Source: Sipunculus nudus (lineage: Eukaryota; Annelida; Sipuncula; Golfingiida; Sipunculidae). Taken from it: a DNA stretch of 64,000 bases. The position numbers and the translations under genes are program-made. Shown here piece by piece: positions 13,001-23,802 of this stretch. Below the pieces are notes generated by a model. That model worked only from the letters and a program-made list of their open reading frames with translations. It had not been told where the DNA came from and did no database searches. Numbering within the stretch: the first letter of the stretch is position 1; each line of letters begins with the position of its first letter. The stretch covers positions 55,251,676 through 55,315,675 of the forward strand of contig CM049316.1 of assembly GCA_026874595.1 (NCBI GenBank), given 5' to 3'.

Positions 13001-16000
13001 AAATACTAGGATCTAATGTAAGTGCTAACTGACAAGATTTAAGAAGATATTAATACTTTGTAGCATTTCATTCATATCTCTTAAAGTTGGCGGGGCCTAG
13101 GTGTAAATAACTGTTATCTTAGTATTAAAATTAGGAATATTGGTCAGACTTTGTGGGATTAATTTTTAACTCATATGGCCATATATTTGACTTTTGAAAA
13201 CTCAATTACCTTCACACATTATTTGTTTATGAAATGTTACTTTTATATAACACTTACCGTAGGCCCATTTTTTTCCATTGGTGCATCACTAAATGGTTTT
13301 GTTCATGTCCATTATTCTATAATTAACAGAGTTTCATTTTAGCAGGGCCATTTTCTCATAGCTTTTCAAATGATTATATACATGAAAAACCAAAAGAAAA
13401 AAAAATATTTTTGCAGTTACTAATATTTTCCAAAATTCAGCTTAGTGATGTGACCCATGTGTCCCTTGTTTCTCTATTTTTGAGACCTTCAAATGAAGCA
13501 ATCTTACCTTTAATAGGGCACAAACCGTAACAGTTAGACCTCAAAACTACTTACTATACCAGCTTAAAACATGAAATTGAGCACCCAGAGAGTCAGACAG
13601 GGCACACATTGTATCCATTTGGCCTAGAATCTTCTAACACAATATCTAGGGAAGTCTTTGGCAAGCCTCCTTTGATTCCTCAAATTAGGGCACTCTGACC
13701 TTTATTTGTGAGCTACGAACAGAAAACCTTATTTTGAGCACCCGAAAAGTCACACAGAGTACAAATCTTAACTGTTGGATCTAGAAATGTCTTTCTTAAT
13801 GTCTCTTTGGACATCTAAAAATTAGGTCACTGTGACCTATATTCTGTAAGCTATGTGAAAGAACATAATTTGATTACCCTATAATTCAGAAGGTCACAAG
13901 TCGTAGCAGATTGATGTAAAACTTCTAACTGAGCATCTAGGGATTTCCTATTAACATCTTCTTGGAAACCATAAATAAGGTCACAGGTCATTGTTACCTT
14001 GTTTCTAAGGACTATGGGCAAAGAAAAAACATGATTTTGAGCACTCTGGAAGTCATTCTACCCATTGTTCAAGGTTCCTTAAATATTTTTTTTCACCGGA
14101 TCATAACATTAATCAGTAATACATGTATCACCTGTGTTTCAAATTCAGCTGAGCATCATGGCCCATGGGCCAATAGTTCTAAGTCAGAATAAGTTAGGAT
14201 ATATTAGGACAATATCTGAATATTTCCTTATGTTTCTGGCTGCCAAAATGGTATTTTAATCTCCCTTGCACTTATTCATTGTGAGACTCCTTGGGTCTTA
14301 TTTATTGAATTACTCTAAGGCAAAGTTTTACTGAATTGCCTGTTGACAGTATTTATTGTATCCCTAGACAAAGTCAGCATACTATGGTTTAGGCACGGTC
14401 ATGCCACCACCACAGCAGAAGCAGAGATTTCTTTTGCAGATGATAACTCAAAAACTTTTCACAGAATTGACATGTGCAAAGATATGGGTGAGAGGATGAA
14501 GCCTATTTAAAATGGGGTCATGACCTTTACTAGGAGAGTGACCTTGACATTGAAAAGGGCCATTTTGGGGAAAAATCACACAAATTCTTAAATATCTCAA
14601 GAAACCTTGCATGGATTGATCCAAAAATCAAGTTGACTGAAGATCTTGGATAGTGTTGTAATGTAATGGAAACTGGTGGCATAACCTATTATCCTTTTCT
14701 AGTTTTTAAGCCGTTTAATACCCCCATCATTGCCACTTGACAGTACTGTGAGCATTATAAGTAAAAAACTAATGGACAGACTTCTTTCATATTATGCATA
14801 TACACAGACATGGGTTATTGGATGATGTATATTTAAATTGGGGTCATGACCGTTCTTATGTGAGTGGCCTTGACCTTGAATATTGCCATATATGGTGAAA
14901 ATCAATTAAAATCATTAAAATCAATAAGGAATGCATAGATAGGTCCAAAAATCAAATTGACCAAAGATATTTGATAGCTTTTTCTTTTGCAGAAGAAAGG
15001 TGGCGCCACCTTCTGTCCTTTTCTTGTTTTCGCACCTTTTAATACCCGATCATTGCCACTTGACAGTTCTGTGAGCATTTTAAGTCAAAAACTAAATGAC
15101 AGATTGGGCTTCTATTGTGTATGACCTTTGATCTTGGATACCTCCACCTTATATTAAAGACTGGTGGCACCATCTGCAATTGTTTTTGTGTAGCAATTGT
15201 TTTTGTGTAGCGTCCATCTGTACATTTGCTTTCGGTGAAAATTGCTCATATCTCAGCTGTGGTTCAAAGTATTTGTCTGAAATTTGGCATGTACATCCAT
15301 CTTGGAAGGGTTTCTCGTAAACCAGACAGGTTGGGCCACCTATCTACCACTTTCATAGTATAATGAATTCCCTTTTCTCACGAATGATTTGCCGTATTGG
15401 TGTGAAATTGTGCTTGTCCATAGATCTTGGATACCTCCATCTCATGTTCAAGACTGGTGGTGCCATCTGCAATTGTTTTCATGTGGCTTCTATCCGTTGT
15501 ATTGCTTTTGGTGAAAATTGCTCATATCTGAGGGGTCATTCTATGTGTTGGTCTGCAATTTGGCATGCACATCAATCTTGGAGAATTTTTACCATCAACC
15601 AGACAGGTGGTGCCATCTACCTTACCATTTTTATAAGTGATACACTGTATTGGTCCCATATTTGGTGAAAAATATTGTTTTTCAATTTGATAGTTGGAAG
15701 AAACCATGGTCGCTTGCCAAGTGTTAGTATATGTTGCTAAAGATGGGGGCCTATTCCTAAAGGGGGGGGGGGATTGTCTGGGGATACTATGGCACCTGTG
15801 GTGCCTAGAAATGTCTAGTTCTTCATGCTTTCCAATTCTCCTTTGGGAACAAAACTGGTATAAATAAAAGTGGTTTACATGGTTACTGGTATTTAAGTAC
15901 AGAAAGTTCAGAATTTTATCAAGAGTAAGATTATACACAAAGGAATGTGTCATCAAAGTGTATCACATATTAGTTTTACACCTCTAAGTTAGGTGCTTAC

Positions 16001-19000
16001 TAATGAGGTAAGTTTTCACCCATGATTGTCTGTTCAATAATGAGATATCTAAAAACCTAAAGAAGTGAAATCTTATGAAACTATGTTATTTGCAAGGAAA
16101 TGTGTGAAAAGAGGGGGTGACCTATAACTGGAAGGGAATATATCCGTATTTGGTTTTTATAATATATCTCTTTTTCAAAAGTATGCCATATTTCAGGTGC
16201 CACCTTGGATGAAAGTGGATCGTGGGAAGGACAAACAAAATAAGGGTGACATGGCGCTGACTGGCAGGCCTTTTACCGCCCCAAGTGAGTTCTCTCTCTT
16301 TAAGGAGCATTGCTATAATATCTTATAAATGATTTATACAGAAAGCAAAAATGCAACAGGTTTGTTTTTACCACTATAAGACTTTCATCTTGATTTTTTG
16401 TTTTAATTGATACAGTTTTATTGGACGTGGCTTTTATTTGCATGATTTTCTAAGAATAAGAGACATTTATTATTGTCGTTAAATTATTTTTCTTTTAATT
16501 GTACAACACTTTCCTAAAAAAAAACATGAAATCAGATTTCTGTTTACTACTTCCTTGGTAATAGTTTATTTTTTTATGTTTAAACCTGATATAGTACTTT
16601 AACCATGTAATCCAGAAATTATACCAGCATTGTGTTATTTAAACCAAAAATACTTCATAACAGTTAAAATGTCCTGGTGATATTATTAACTTGATCACTT
16701 ACAGTCTTGCATACCTACAGTTAACAGTCCTTGTTCATCCTCCACCCATTTATCAGTAAATATCCTGATGTTGCTTTGTTATTTTGAACAAGTCATTGTG
16801 ACCTCCCATGCAGAAGCTAGGTTACAGTTAATCTTGTTAAAATTCAGTGAATAGTTCTTGTGTTCACAAGAGTGACCTATTCAATGAAAAGCAAAACTTC
16901 AGTCCTCTGAAGTCTCATATGGTTAGTGCTGATGTATTTTCATACTTGGAATGAGGTTCTGTTTGTTAATAGGGATTATTACTTTGTCTGAAAACTTCAA
17001 CGAAGCATGCTGTTTCATTCAGTTTCTGCAATTTATCAATTATGTTATCCTATGCTCTCTTCTGCTCTCAGATATTTCTTCCCACAAAAAATAGGTCACA
17101 GTGGCCCATTTTCCTTTTCAATTTCAGGAGTAATATTCTCATTGACCTCACTTCTCTAAAATTAAACTTAAGATGCTTCAGAACTTAGTTTTTCACTGTG
17201 TTTACCAAGGACTGACAAAATTATCTGAATCTAAAAGTTAATATAGCACCCTGACCCAGAGGTCACTTGTTATTTGTGAACAGTACACATTCAGCATGCC
17301 AGTGCCGATGAAGACAGTGATGATGCTGATATAGTCTACAGTCATTCACAAACACTACAGCCTCCAGGAAGGAAAAATTTTGGAAATGCCACATATACTG
17401 CAGATGACAGGCCCATCACCCCCATGAAGAATAAAATGATCTACAGTCTCACAGATTCCTCCTTGGACTTCAAAGATGGTGTGTATGTTGCCAGCTGACG
17501 TAGTTTTCTATTCAAACGGCTTATTTCAAGCAAGCACATAGTGTTTGTTTCACAATCTTTTCCATAAAGTTAACACATACAACTGTGCCTGTGGATTTGT
17601 TTGCCAGTGGGGTCCAGAAAATGCCAATATGTGAAAAAAAATGAATCATTCAAGTTTATAATACCGCTGGAAGATAAACAAATGACTGTGGACCAGTGTG
17701 GCACCTGAATTGTGAGTTACGTCAGGCCTAACAACAGCAGCACAATATTTAGCCTTCAGCTGTAATAGTATGTTCTGTACTGGGCTTAAAGTTCCATGTA
17801 CAAACAGAATTACATGATGTTACATTTGCTTGGCCTGCATCACTAGGACATTGGCTTGTATTGATATTATAAAGATATCACATTGGCACATAAAGATCTG
17901 ATGCTTTGTTTTTGTCACTGGTTTTCTTTTACTCCTAACTATTTTGTCTTTGCTGCACTTATGAATTTCTGCTCTGCACTGCAGTATCTGCTCTGGGTTC
18001 TTTATCTGCACTCTGGGTTTTCCACACTGTGTTCCTTTTTGTCCTCATTCACTATGCTTGTCTTATACCCTCAGCACAAGTGAAAACTAACACTGTTAAT
18101 GTTTTTCATTCCCAGTATATTCACTGCATGTCTGTTTTATATACAATTACATTCTTTATGCTATTTGTCTGTCATGTGATATATAAATATATTAAGTTAT
18201 TTTTATTATATCTTTAGAATTCATGTAATATTACCTTGTGTTTTAAGCACAGTTTTACCAGATATGGAAGTTGAGCATTCTTTCCTCTCTTTTATTCATT
18301 CTCTACATATCGCTTTTTCATAGGGTAATTTTGTATTGAATTTTATTACATAATATATGTTATAAAAGAAAAAATATTAATGAAATTTAGGTCCAATTGT
18401 TGAACACACTGATACAAACACATACAGAACTAAAGCAGAATGAAAACTGTAACTTTCAGTAATCTTAGTCTGTAGAAAAATAAATTTTGTTCAAGTTTTT
18501 CATTTGCAGCTTTGTAAATGCATAGCCAAATATACATGAGCCATTAGCAGCTTGTTCTGTATTTCTCTTCAAAGCATTAAACTTGCCAAGATATTAACAG
18601 TAGTCCCTGTTCATGGCATGAAATATCACCTAAGTTAGGTACTTTACTGTATTTATATCTGTGGTGACACATTCCCTTTGAAACTGGTGAATACTTTCAG
18701 TACAGTTGTGAGTTAGCTCATTCTAGAAAATGATTTTGTCCTTATATTTACAGGCAAAAACATTAATGGACGATAATAAGGACCACTGTGAAACAGCACA
18801 GTCTAAATAGCCAAAATACTATTATTCTGATAGCCCAGAAATAAATCCTGTGAAATAAAAAATAACTGTACTTGGTATGATACAATAACACTGTTAGAAA
18901 TGCCTCAGGTGTTATATGCCCAGTGGTTATCATATCAGAATTTATGGTAAATCATCATATTCAGGGTTACTGTATTAATTATTTTTTATTATTGTTTATG

Positions 19001-22000
19001 ATCGCCGCTCAATGAACTTGCATGAGGAGATTTAGTAATGCCTCTGTGTGTCTGTCCAAAATTGGCTCGTGGACACATTTTAAACCAAATCATGTTGCCA
19101 AAACCTTTCATAGGGTCAAAGGTCAAGGTCACAGGGCCCACTTCTTAAAAAAATGAAGCTTTTTGGTGCATATAAGCCAAAGTTTTCATCTAAACCCTTC
19201 AATCTTTCATGTGTAGCTTAGATTCACATAGTAGAATAACCCTCTTAGTTTTGAGGTCACAGGGCCTACTTTTTGAAAAGCTTGACGCATTTAAGCCAAA
19301 TTTCTCATCCCTAACCTTTCATCTTTCACATCTTGCTCAACTATTAATAGTGGTAGAGCTCGATGGATTTAGAGGTCAAGGTCACAGAACTGCCTTACAT
19401 ATTGTACACTGTTTAAAACATGCAGTTAAATTATGCTTCTGTGCAAGGGGAGGCTCCGCTTTGCAGTACTCATGTTTCAAATGAAACAACCTTACATAAC
19501 ATAATCAGTGCTGGTGTCTCTCAGTGTTTTGATTATATTCCTGTGCATAGACTGCAGAAAACATGAATATGGCCAGTATAGTGGATAGAGATAAGACTGA
19601 TATTATATCAGTATATAAAATTTAAATTGTTATTATTATATAACTACCATACCATAAACCACAGGTATCCCTGACCAAGAAGACTTGGCTAACACCTACT
19701 ACTCCCAGTTTGATGATGAGTTTGATTACGTTGATGGTGATGATGATTATGAAGGCACACTAGTGAACACCGTCCAGGCAGCAGGAATGGGGGAGGAGGT
19801 TGGGGACCTCATCACGTGCATGCAGAATGCCCTCGATCGTTCAGATACCAGTAAGACATTTACCACAATACTAGATAAGATAACACCTTGCTGTCTCATC
19901 TACAGTTTGTAGGGATGCCTATCAATGGCTTTTGGTGATAATTTTTAAATGCTTGTTTCTGTTCAGTATGTGACAGTTACAGAACAGTATGTGTTTTGGC
20001 CCTCCTGTTGTAGAGAATGATACCTTTGCTTCAATGCTGATTAATTTTATCCTTCATGACTTTATGGACACCTGCATGGAGTGACAGTGCTTGATAGCAT
20101 ATTTTATCATTTATATGGTACTTGCTGCAGCCAACATCCAGTCAGTGTCAGATAGTGGTGTGCTAATTTATTGATTATATTGAAGATTGGTTGTTTTCTT
20201 TCATAATAGATTAAATTAGCAGTATTTTGCACAATCGATCTGTAAATGATTATTTAGGCACATACACAGAAGTCATTTAATCACAAAAAAAAATGTTCTA
20301 ATCCTGCCAGATATATAAGAAAGACGGGAAATAAATTAGCCTACAGCATTAAAACTGAACATTGTGCAGTAAGTGTGGAACAATTCTAATAAGTGGGAAC
20401 AATCCTGAATTACCTAGATCCTTCAGCTTGATGTTCAGGTTAAACTGAAATAACTCAGTCAATATTTTAAGTATAATTCTGTAAAGCAGATGTCACTATA
20501 ATATAGAAGGTACATAAAATTAGTTATTAATTGATCATCAGTCATTTTTTGCCTCTGATCATCGAACATGATTTTACAACAAATCCCTGTCATAAGTGTT
20601 AGACACAAAGTGTCCTTGACCTGGTCTGTTCAGGCAACATGACACGACAGGATCTCAGTTTTCAATAATTCAGTTAATCTCATTACTTAATTTTTGGCAA
20701 GATGTGGTAGTTATTTCAAACCTGATAACTGATGGCAGTATAAGATTTATTCACTGACTGGTCATTTTTCAATATTATCTAAGTTTGTGCAAAAGTATCT
20801 GTAAAATTTGATGGGTACCCTGTAGTGGAATGGACTATAGTACTGCAGCAGCACAGAATGGAATAATGTGTTATCTGTGTGACATAAAATCAGCCAGTCT
20901 GTTACTCCATCCTCTGTGTTTACTTTGTCTCATTATCAGTGTCTTCTAATCCAGTAGAAGATATGTCTTAATCTTTTCTGATGTCCTAACTAGGAATTGT
21001 ACTGTACAGTAATTCTGTATAAGTAAGTATCATTTTCAAAATATAATAACAACAAGTGAAAAATCAGACTTAGGTCATCTTTGATTCCTTTCATTCTTAA
21101 TCTTGATAGAGCTTGTTCTCTATGTGTGTGTTCCAATTATGTATGTGAATGAACTCGTCCTATATTTGTGTTTTTCAGTCAAGAGTCAGACAATAACAGA
21201 CGATACAGTAGCGGGGGCGTACGGTCCAACGGCTCGGGGGATAAAGATCAAGAACCTGAGAGCGTATCCTTTAACGAATTAAACCACAGATCATGGTGAC
21301 CAGACACCATGACAGCAGCCTGCCCTGATAAGCAGGAAAAACGCTAAAAACTACATGTTACCAGAAGGTATTAGTTCAGCAAGAAACCAGTTTCTTAAGT
21401 TAAGATGTACAAACCACTATCTTCATTAGAGGGGATTTCAAACAGTGCTATTGTAAAGTTGCTAATTGGGTTTTCTGAGCTTTTGCCATGGTGTGGTGTG
21501 CCCAAAGTCTTTGATTGTGTCTACATGTTAACATTTACTCTCGAGTCAGAATTGCCAACATAACACAATACATCTCAGCAGTGATTAATTGGATTGTCCT
21601 GAAATTTGGTTATAGTATACTGTCCCAGGTACACTTCCCATGCCTCAACCAGCAGCCTTCCAAATTTCTTCATGTTTTGGTCATGTGCAAAATGTATTCA
21701 GTTGAGCCAGATTTTATACACCCGTCATATTATGAGTATTATGGTATACCGTAAAATCTCCACTTAAAACCGCACTTCCGATAATAACCGCACCCAGACT
21801 TTGCCAAAATCCCAGGCGAGACACTGTGAGGGTCTCAAATACTAAGACCCCCCCCTTTAAAACCACACCAACTTTCGCTACGGAATGATTTGACACAAGA
21901 CACAATCGAGCTATCCTCTAGAAATCAACACGCGAAGGTTGAGACACGGCCATTCCTGTCCACCATAAACTTCCTTTGGCATTTTATTTAAACACGTCAA

Positions 22001-23802
22001 CACACTTTCTTGCAGAGTCACTCATGCATGAAGTTTGGGAAGACGCAAGGGCCTGTGAACCTCTGCGTGTTTATACAGTTATTATATGCCGTGCCGTATT
22101 CTTGTTTGCTACTGATTTTCCATTATATTTTGGAAAAAAAATATTCTGATGATCAATTTAAAGTCACTGTATATTTTAATTATAAAGGTAATATTTTGAA
22201 ATCTAAATCCATGATGAAAATTTCATTTTCTTGATATACTCTGAAGATTCAAATCGTTTTCATACCGGTTACTTCGGTTTTATCATTGTCACATCGTACG
22301 TTGACATTGCTCCATGTCACAATTTGTTGATGCATTTGAAAACATCGCTGGTCAACTTAACTAAATATAAAAAAATAACTGAATTTACCTTGTCGAGATA
22401 TGCACGTATAGGAGGTATAGGAAACATGGCACGTGAAAACGAGTGATTTTAAAGTAAAATTAAAGTGGTCAGTCGAGGTAAGCAAGTTTTTTTTCCTGAA
22501 GCAAGTTCCCGTGCGGGGCGCCATCTTGTCAAGGCAGCGTTCCCGCAAGGCACGCTGGGACGGAATAGGTGGCTGTTCTGTTTACCACCCACCGTTAAAA
22601 TACAGCCGTTAAAATATTCTTAGCAGAATACCGGTTCGTTTCAGCACATGGTGGCACTCAAACTTCATTTTAAAACGATCGTCCGCCATTGTGTGACTCT
22701 TTACGATGTCAGCTTTTTATTCATTTTATGTTATAAACAACTGAGCGTTGCTAAATCATGCCGCAAATGGGTTTAATGTAGACATTTATTTCAATTTTGC
22801 TTGACCATGCCAAACGAAGTGGGCCGCTATGTGTTACATCAGGGGTGTTATAAACGTATTATTTGGTGAAAATTACCAAGATTTTTATAACAAGTTATAT
22901 ATCGCACAAAAGAAAATCAGCAATATTTAATTTACAAATAACAAATAATCGTAAAAAATACATTTACACACGGCTCCCATGTATGCGAGACTGCTGCTAA
23001 GGGCAGCCTTTGAAAGTCGCCATATGATCGCCCACTCGCGGGATCAAAACGATGCATGTCAGGAAGATAATCTGGAAACCCTTCTAGTATAAACCACACA
23101 GTGCTTTCAGGAAGACAACATGATTTTAAGATTTTGAATTTCTTGATTAAACCGTGGTTTTAAGTGGAGATTTTGCGGTACCCACCATCCGTCCTTTAAC
23201 TTTTAGTGTCACTGCGAATAACTTACCGGGGCTTTGATAGATTTTTGCAAAACTCGCCATAAGTACTTACCAACAGACTATCTTGCACAAGTTTGATTAT
23301 GGGCCACATCCATGCATATTTACTTGGCTACTTTGTGGTGTCACCGCGATAACTTACAAAGAATATGAAGGATCTTGATAAAACTCATCAGAAATGTTAA
23401 TCAATAAAATATTCACACCTTATCTCCGGGCATATAATGCACATTTGCAGTGCTCTTTTTAAATATCTTACATGTGGTCTGTAAGATTAGCTGTTTCTTC
23501 TTATAACTCATTTTTGAGAACAGAAGTTCAAAATTACCGTAGTCACGTAAAAGTTGATATTTTATTGAAAAAGAAATCCTTAACTGCCTTCCAGTGAATG
23601 TGAACAGAAGCTGGGTAAAGAAGAATTTCAGAAGGCTTATGATTTACTGAAAGCTGCTCGCTTCGGAGACCACACATTATCTTCCACTGAGAAAGAAATG
23701 GACATCAACCGTGAATTACGGAAAATTGTGAAAAATCCAAATGACTGTTTTCTGGTAGACCAGCTTCTCTTTTTGGAGGAACAGAGCAAGATACCGGTGT
23801 GA
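956..23802 (+). CDS. NEK11: NEK11 orthologue, NIMA-related Ser/Thr kinase (5'-partial; 12 exons in window)
   Basis: Exons 956-1074, 2686-2877, 3882-4031, 5103-5181, 5489-5580, 6571-6702, 8608-8689, 16197-16284, 17284-17478, 19665-19850, 21179-21263 and 23595-23802 join in one frame to 535 residues plus TGA. This is about what remains of the 645-residue human protein after the N-lobe. Visible: catalytic-loop HRDLK (window residues 44-48), DFG (63-65), activation segment ending TGTPYYMSPE, then DVWSIGCILYEM and a C-lobe ARPSASELLKHPF. After the kinase domain comes a charged stretch with KKMTPRERM, which matches human NEK11 KMTPRERM, then an acidic middle and a conserved tail ending FLVDQLLFLEEQ (human FEVDQLLYFEEQ). 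In vertebrates NEK11 acts in the DNA-damage G2/M checkpoint; that role is inferred here. The ATP-binding N-lobe is outside the window. It converges on PHKB. High confidence in NEK11 rather than another NEK because both the post-kinase motif and the tail match. Confidence 0.93.
1490..2630 (+). mobile_element. Helentron (Helitron2)-like non-autonomous element, copy 1
   Basis: 1,141 bp. The 5' end GTATCCGCC is repeated inverted as GGCGGATAC at 2590-2598, internal to the 3' end: asymmetric terminal inverted repeats. These are followed by a hairpin with 7-bp stem GTAGTCG (2601-2607) / CGACTAC (2613-2619) and an 11-base tail ending TTCTAG. The 5' end also folds on itself (ATCCGC..AAAAC with GTTTTGCGGAT). 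It is flanked by T on both sides with no target duplication. The core is about three tandem units of about 280 bp, each with the phrase CATATCTCGGGAACCG (1717, 1998, and a variant near 2275) and the palindrome GGTGGCGCCACC. No protein is encoded. Lies in a NEK11 intron. Confidence 0.75.
2686..2877 (+). CDS. NEK11: NEK11 exon (catalytic loop, DFG, activation segment)
   Basis: 192 bp encoding RVLHRDLKTRNIFLKNN, IGDFGISRILMG, TGTPYYMSPEVL and KSDVW. The catalytic Asp of HRD and the metal-binding Asp of DFG are intact. The donor is an exon ending in G followed by gtgggt; the alternative GT five bases downstream would break the frame into the next exon. Confidence 0.94.
3055..3590 (+). repeat. Dispersed repeat F, copy 1
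   Basis: Shares ordered blocks with 8755-9345: GTTCCAA..CCCCT near the start, GCAAAAATGATGG, AGAGTATTATTTTGCTG(T/C)(T/C)AGATAATCACCA, and ACAGGTG(G/A)AC near the end. Class unknown; no clear termini. Confidence 0.6.
3882..4031 (+). CDS. NEK11: NEK11 exon (kinase C-lobe)
   Basis: 150 bp after a CACACAG acceptor: WSIGCILYEMVGLKHAFEG, then SIVEGQLPEWPKEYS. Phase 1 in and phase 2 out agree with the neighbours; donor gtaagt. Confidence 0.93.
4500..4900 (+). repeat. Dispersed repeat H, diverged copy
   Basis: Contains GAAAATATACCAAAAACACC and CACACAGACTGTTTGTTTT, also found at 42,870-42,940. Strongly diverged, boundaries uncertain. Confidence 0.4.
5103..5181 (+). CDS. NEK11: NEK11 exon (end of kinase domain)
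   Basis: 79 bp encoding IMNKDPKARPSASELLKHPFIASHME, the usual C-terminal kinase signature (human NEK11 MLNKNPSLRPSAIEILKIPY). Acceptor TTCCAG, donor gtattt. Confidence 0.93.
5489..5580 (+). CDS. NEK11: NEK11 exon (linker after kinase domain)
   Basis: 92 bp encoding MMKNTLVTKHKTRQSDDSII and then ETEANQIAKVL. It is supported by phase 0 in, phase 2 out, clean CAG acceptor and gtaagt donor. Sequence conservation with human is weak here. Confidence 0.85.
6571..6702 (+). CDS. NEK11: NEK11 exon with KMTPRERM motif
   Basis: 132 bp encoding REKSCLEELRQSSAEEAKL, then KKMTPRERMILRKKQKADEE. The KMTPRERM block matches human NEK11 closely and separates it from other NEKs. Likely coiled-coil. The donor gtaagat is immediately followed by a SINE-like insertion. 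Confidence 0.93.
6705..7098 (+). mobile_element. SINE-like retroposon with 14-bp target duplication
   Basis: Body about 6719-7084 between direct repeats AAGATTCCTTAACA at 6705-6718 and 7085-7098. It ends in an A-rich tail (AACCAAAAAAATATTATAAA), as retroposons do. I see no convincing tRNA A/B boxes, so it may be a SINE of unknown head or a short LINE 3' fragment. It inserted just inside a NEK11 intron; the left duplication begins two bases after the exon, inside the donor GTAAGAT. Confidence 0.7.
7255..8254. repeat. Dispersed DNA-transposon-like repeat P, copy 1
   Basis: Parallels 56286-56880: TATTATACATNGACCATA start, TTTGGAAGGCC, GTTTGATCTTATTTATT, ATATGGCTTG, then TATTATAC(A/T)CAG(G)GTTATTGGTTTT and GGTG(C/T)GGATTATCT. 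The right end GGTGCGGATTATC resembles ends of pogo/Tigger-type elements that I recall, but no transposase or clear target duplication is visible. Confidence 0.5.
8608..8689 (+). CDS. NEK11: NEK11 exon (charged helix)
   Basis: 82 bp: ARAAQVELADNKKAYEETKK and then HMDAYKAE, a predicted helical or coiled-coil stretch. Phase 2/0 match the neighbours; acceptor TTTCCAG, donor gtaaac. Confidence 0.85.
8755..9345 (+). repeat. Dispersed repeat F, copy 2
   Basis: Second copy of the family at 3055-3590 in the same orientation, inside the large NEK11 intron. It abuts the 3' end of the reverse-oriented element that begins at about 9376. Confidence 0.6.
9376..12197 (-). mobile_element. Tandem-core element B, copy A (reverse)
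   Basis: Read on the minus strand it starts ACAAGTGACCCATGGGTCA (12197 downward), has CACTCAGCTGACTGGG, and runs through about seven units of about 340 bp. Each unit has the order GGTGGCGCCACC-like motif, CAGTCTGCAGAAACTGATG, CATGAC/CATGGT, GATATGGGTAACAGAGACCT, GATTCTAGGTCCAG, CCTGTTAACAG. It ends with a GACGGACAGA-like run and CTATAGCTCAGATGACC near 9400. Some units carry poly-C tracts of 12 or more (10183, 10511, 10866) where others have a short G/C run. There is a deletion junction near 9,745 with a 3'-end fragment (TTTTTTAGCTCAGCTGACTG). Non-coding. Confidence 0.7.
12198..13430. other. Intron sequence without recognised features
   Basis: AT-rich, with poly-A/T runs and one C-rich patch (12838-12855). 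No exon, RNA gene or clear repeat family seen. Confidence 0.5.
13438..14180 (-). mobile_element. Fragments of element B-type ends (reverse)
   Basis: Two further reverse 5' ends: CATGGGTCACATCACTAAGC (about 13,445-13,470 on the complement) and CATGGGCCATGATGCTCAGC (about 14,150-14,175), each followed by diverged unit-like text (TAGACCT, GTCACTGTGACC). They suggest several old, overlapping insertions of the same type. Confidence 0.5.
14380..15690 (+). repeat. Tandem-core repeat family D
   Basis: Two units about 320 bp apart share ATTGCCACTTGACAGT (14731, 15052) and TGACCAAAGAT-like text; one has exact GGTGGCGCCACC at 14999-15010. Two further units about 300 bp apart share GATCTTGGATACCTCCA (15131 and 15431) and ACTGGTGG(C/T)(A/G)CCATCTGCAATTG. 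No termini recognised; a 9-bp G-run follows at 15762. Confidence 0.6.
16197..16284 (+). CDS. NEK11: NEK11 exon (basic linker)
   Basis: 88 bp encoding VPPWMKVDRGKDKQNKGDMA and then LTGRPFTAP. It lies after a 7.5-kb intron; acceptor ATTTCAG, donor gtgagt. Poorly conserved, so it is called on splice sites and frame continuity. Confidence 0.75.
17253..17274 (-). repeat. Isolated element B-type 5' end (reverse)
   Basis: The complement reads ACAAGTGACCTCTGGGTCAG, a diverged match to the ACAAGTGACCCATGGGTCA terminus, 9 bp before the NEK11 exon at 17284. The 16,800-17,250 stretch upstream is presumably the decayed body. Confidence 0.4.
17284..17478 (+). CDS. NEK11: NEK11 exon (acidic and Ser-rich middle region)
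   Basis: 195 bp encoding HIQHASADEDSDDADIVYSH, then a Pro/Asn-rich stretch and MIYSLTDSSLDFKD. Phases 1 in, 1 out fit. The low-complexity acidic composition resembles the human NEK11 middle region without close identity. Confidence 0.8.
17479..18990. other. NEK11 intron without recognised features
   Basis: AT-rich sequence with no repeat family, RNA gene or exon that I can support. Confidence 0.5.
18990..19485. repeat. Degenerate element with AGGTCAAGGTCACAGGG core
   Basis: About 100-bp imperfect units with CTTTCA(T), AAAGGTCAAGGTCACAGGGCC (19106, variants near 19250 and 19370) and GCATATAAGCCAAA. The ends look like an imperfect inverted pair (CAATGAACTTGCATGAGGAG and GGGGAGGCTCCGCTTTGC). 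Non-coding. Confidence 0.45.
19665..19850 (+). CDS. NEK11: NEK11 exon (acidic DEFDY region)
   Basis: 186 bp encoding IPDQEDLANTYYSQFDDEFD, YVDGDDDYEG and EEVGDLITCMQNALDRSDT. It matches the order of the human segment YYADAFDSYCEES through IEALARCLENVLG. Donor gtaaga. Confidence 0.9.
20150..20450 (+). repeat. Dispersed repeat E, copy 1
   Basis: Parallels 43425-43720: TTTCTTTCATAAT(A/C)(G/A)ATTAAAT, ATGATTATTTAGGCACATAC, (A/G)ACAGGG/GACGGGA, ACAGCATTA(A/G)AACT, CCTTTCAGCTTGAT. Class unknown. Confidence 0.5.
21179..21263 (+). CDS. NEK11: NEK11 exon (SQTITDD region)
   Basis: 85 bp encoding IKSQTITDDTVAGAYGPTAR and GIKIKNLRA; the human counterpart is DTKTITTMAEDMSPGP through ARTKMKRMRES. The donor is gtatcc, a weaker site, but only this one keeps frame. 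Confidence 0.88.
21749..23178. mobile_element. TA-flanked inverted-repeat element (Tc1/mariner-pogo-like), complete
   Basis: 1,430 bp between TA dinucleotides. The left end CCGTAAAATCTCCACTTAAA and the complement of the right end CCGCAAAATCTCCACTTAAA match over about 24 bp. AAAACCGCAC or AAAACCACAC recurs near the left end at intervals, as subterminal transposase-binding repeats often do. No transposase frame, so non-autonomous. A second copy starts at 63588. Sits in the last NEK11 intron. Confidence 0.8.
23595..23802 (+). CDS. NEK11: NEK11 terminal exon
   Basis: 208 bp to TGA at 23800-23802. Encodes ECEQKLGKEEFQKAYDLLKA, then ELRKIVKNPNDCFLVDQLLF and a short LEEQSKIPV end. Matches the human tail (QKLGTEVFEEVYNYLKRAR, then VPQASDCFEVDQLLYFEEQ) but stops about 13 residues sooner after LEEQ. 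Confidence 0.93.
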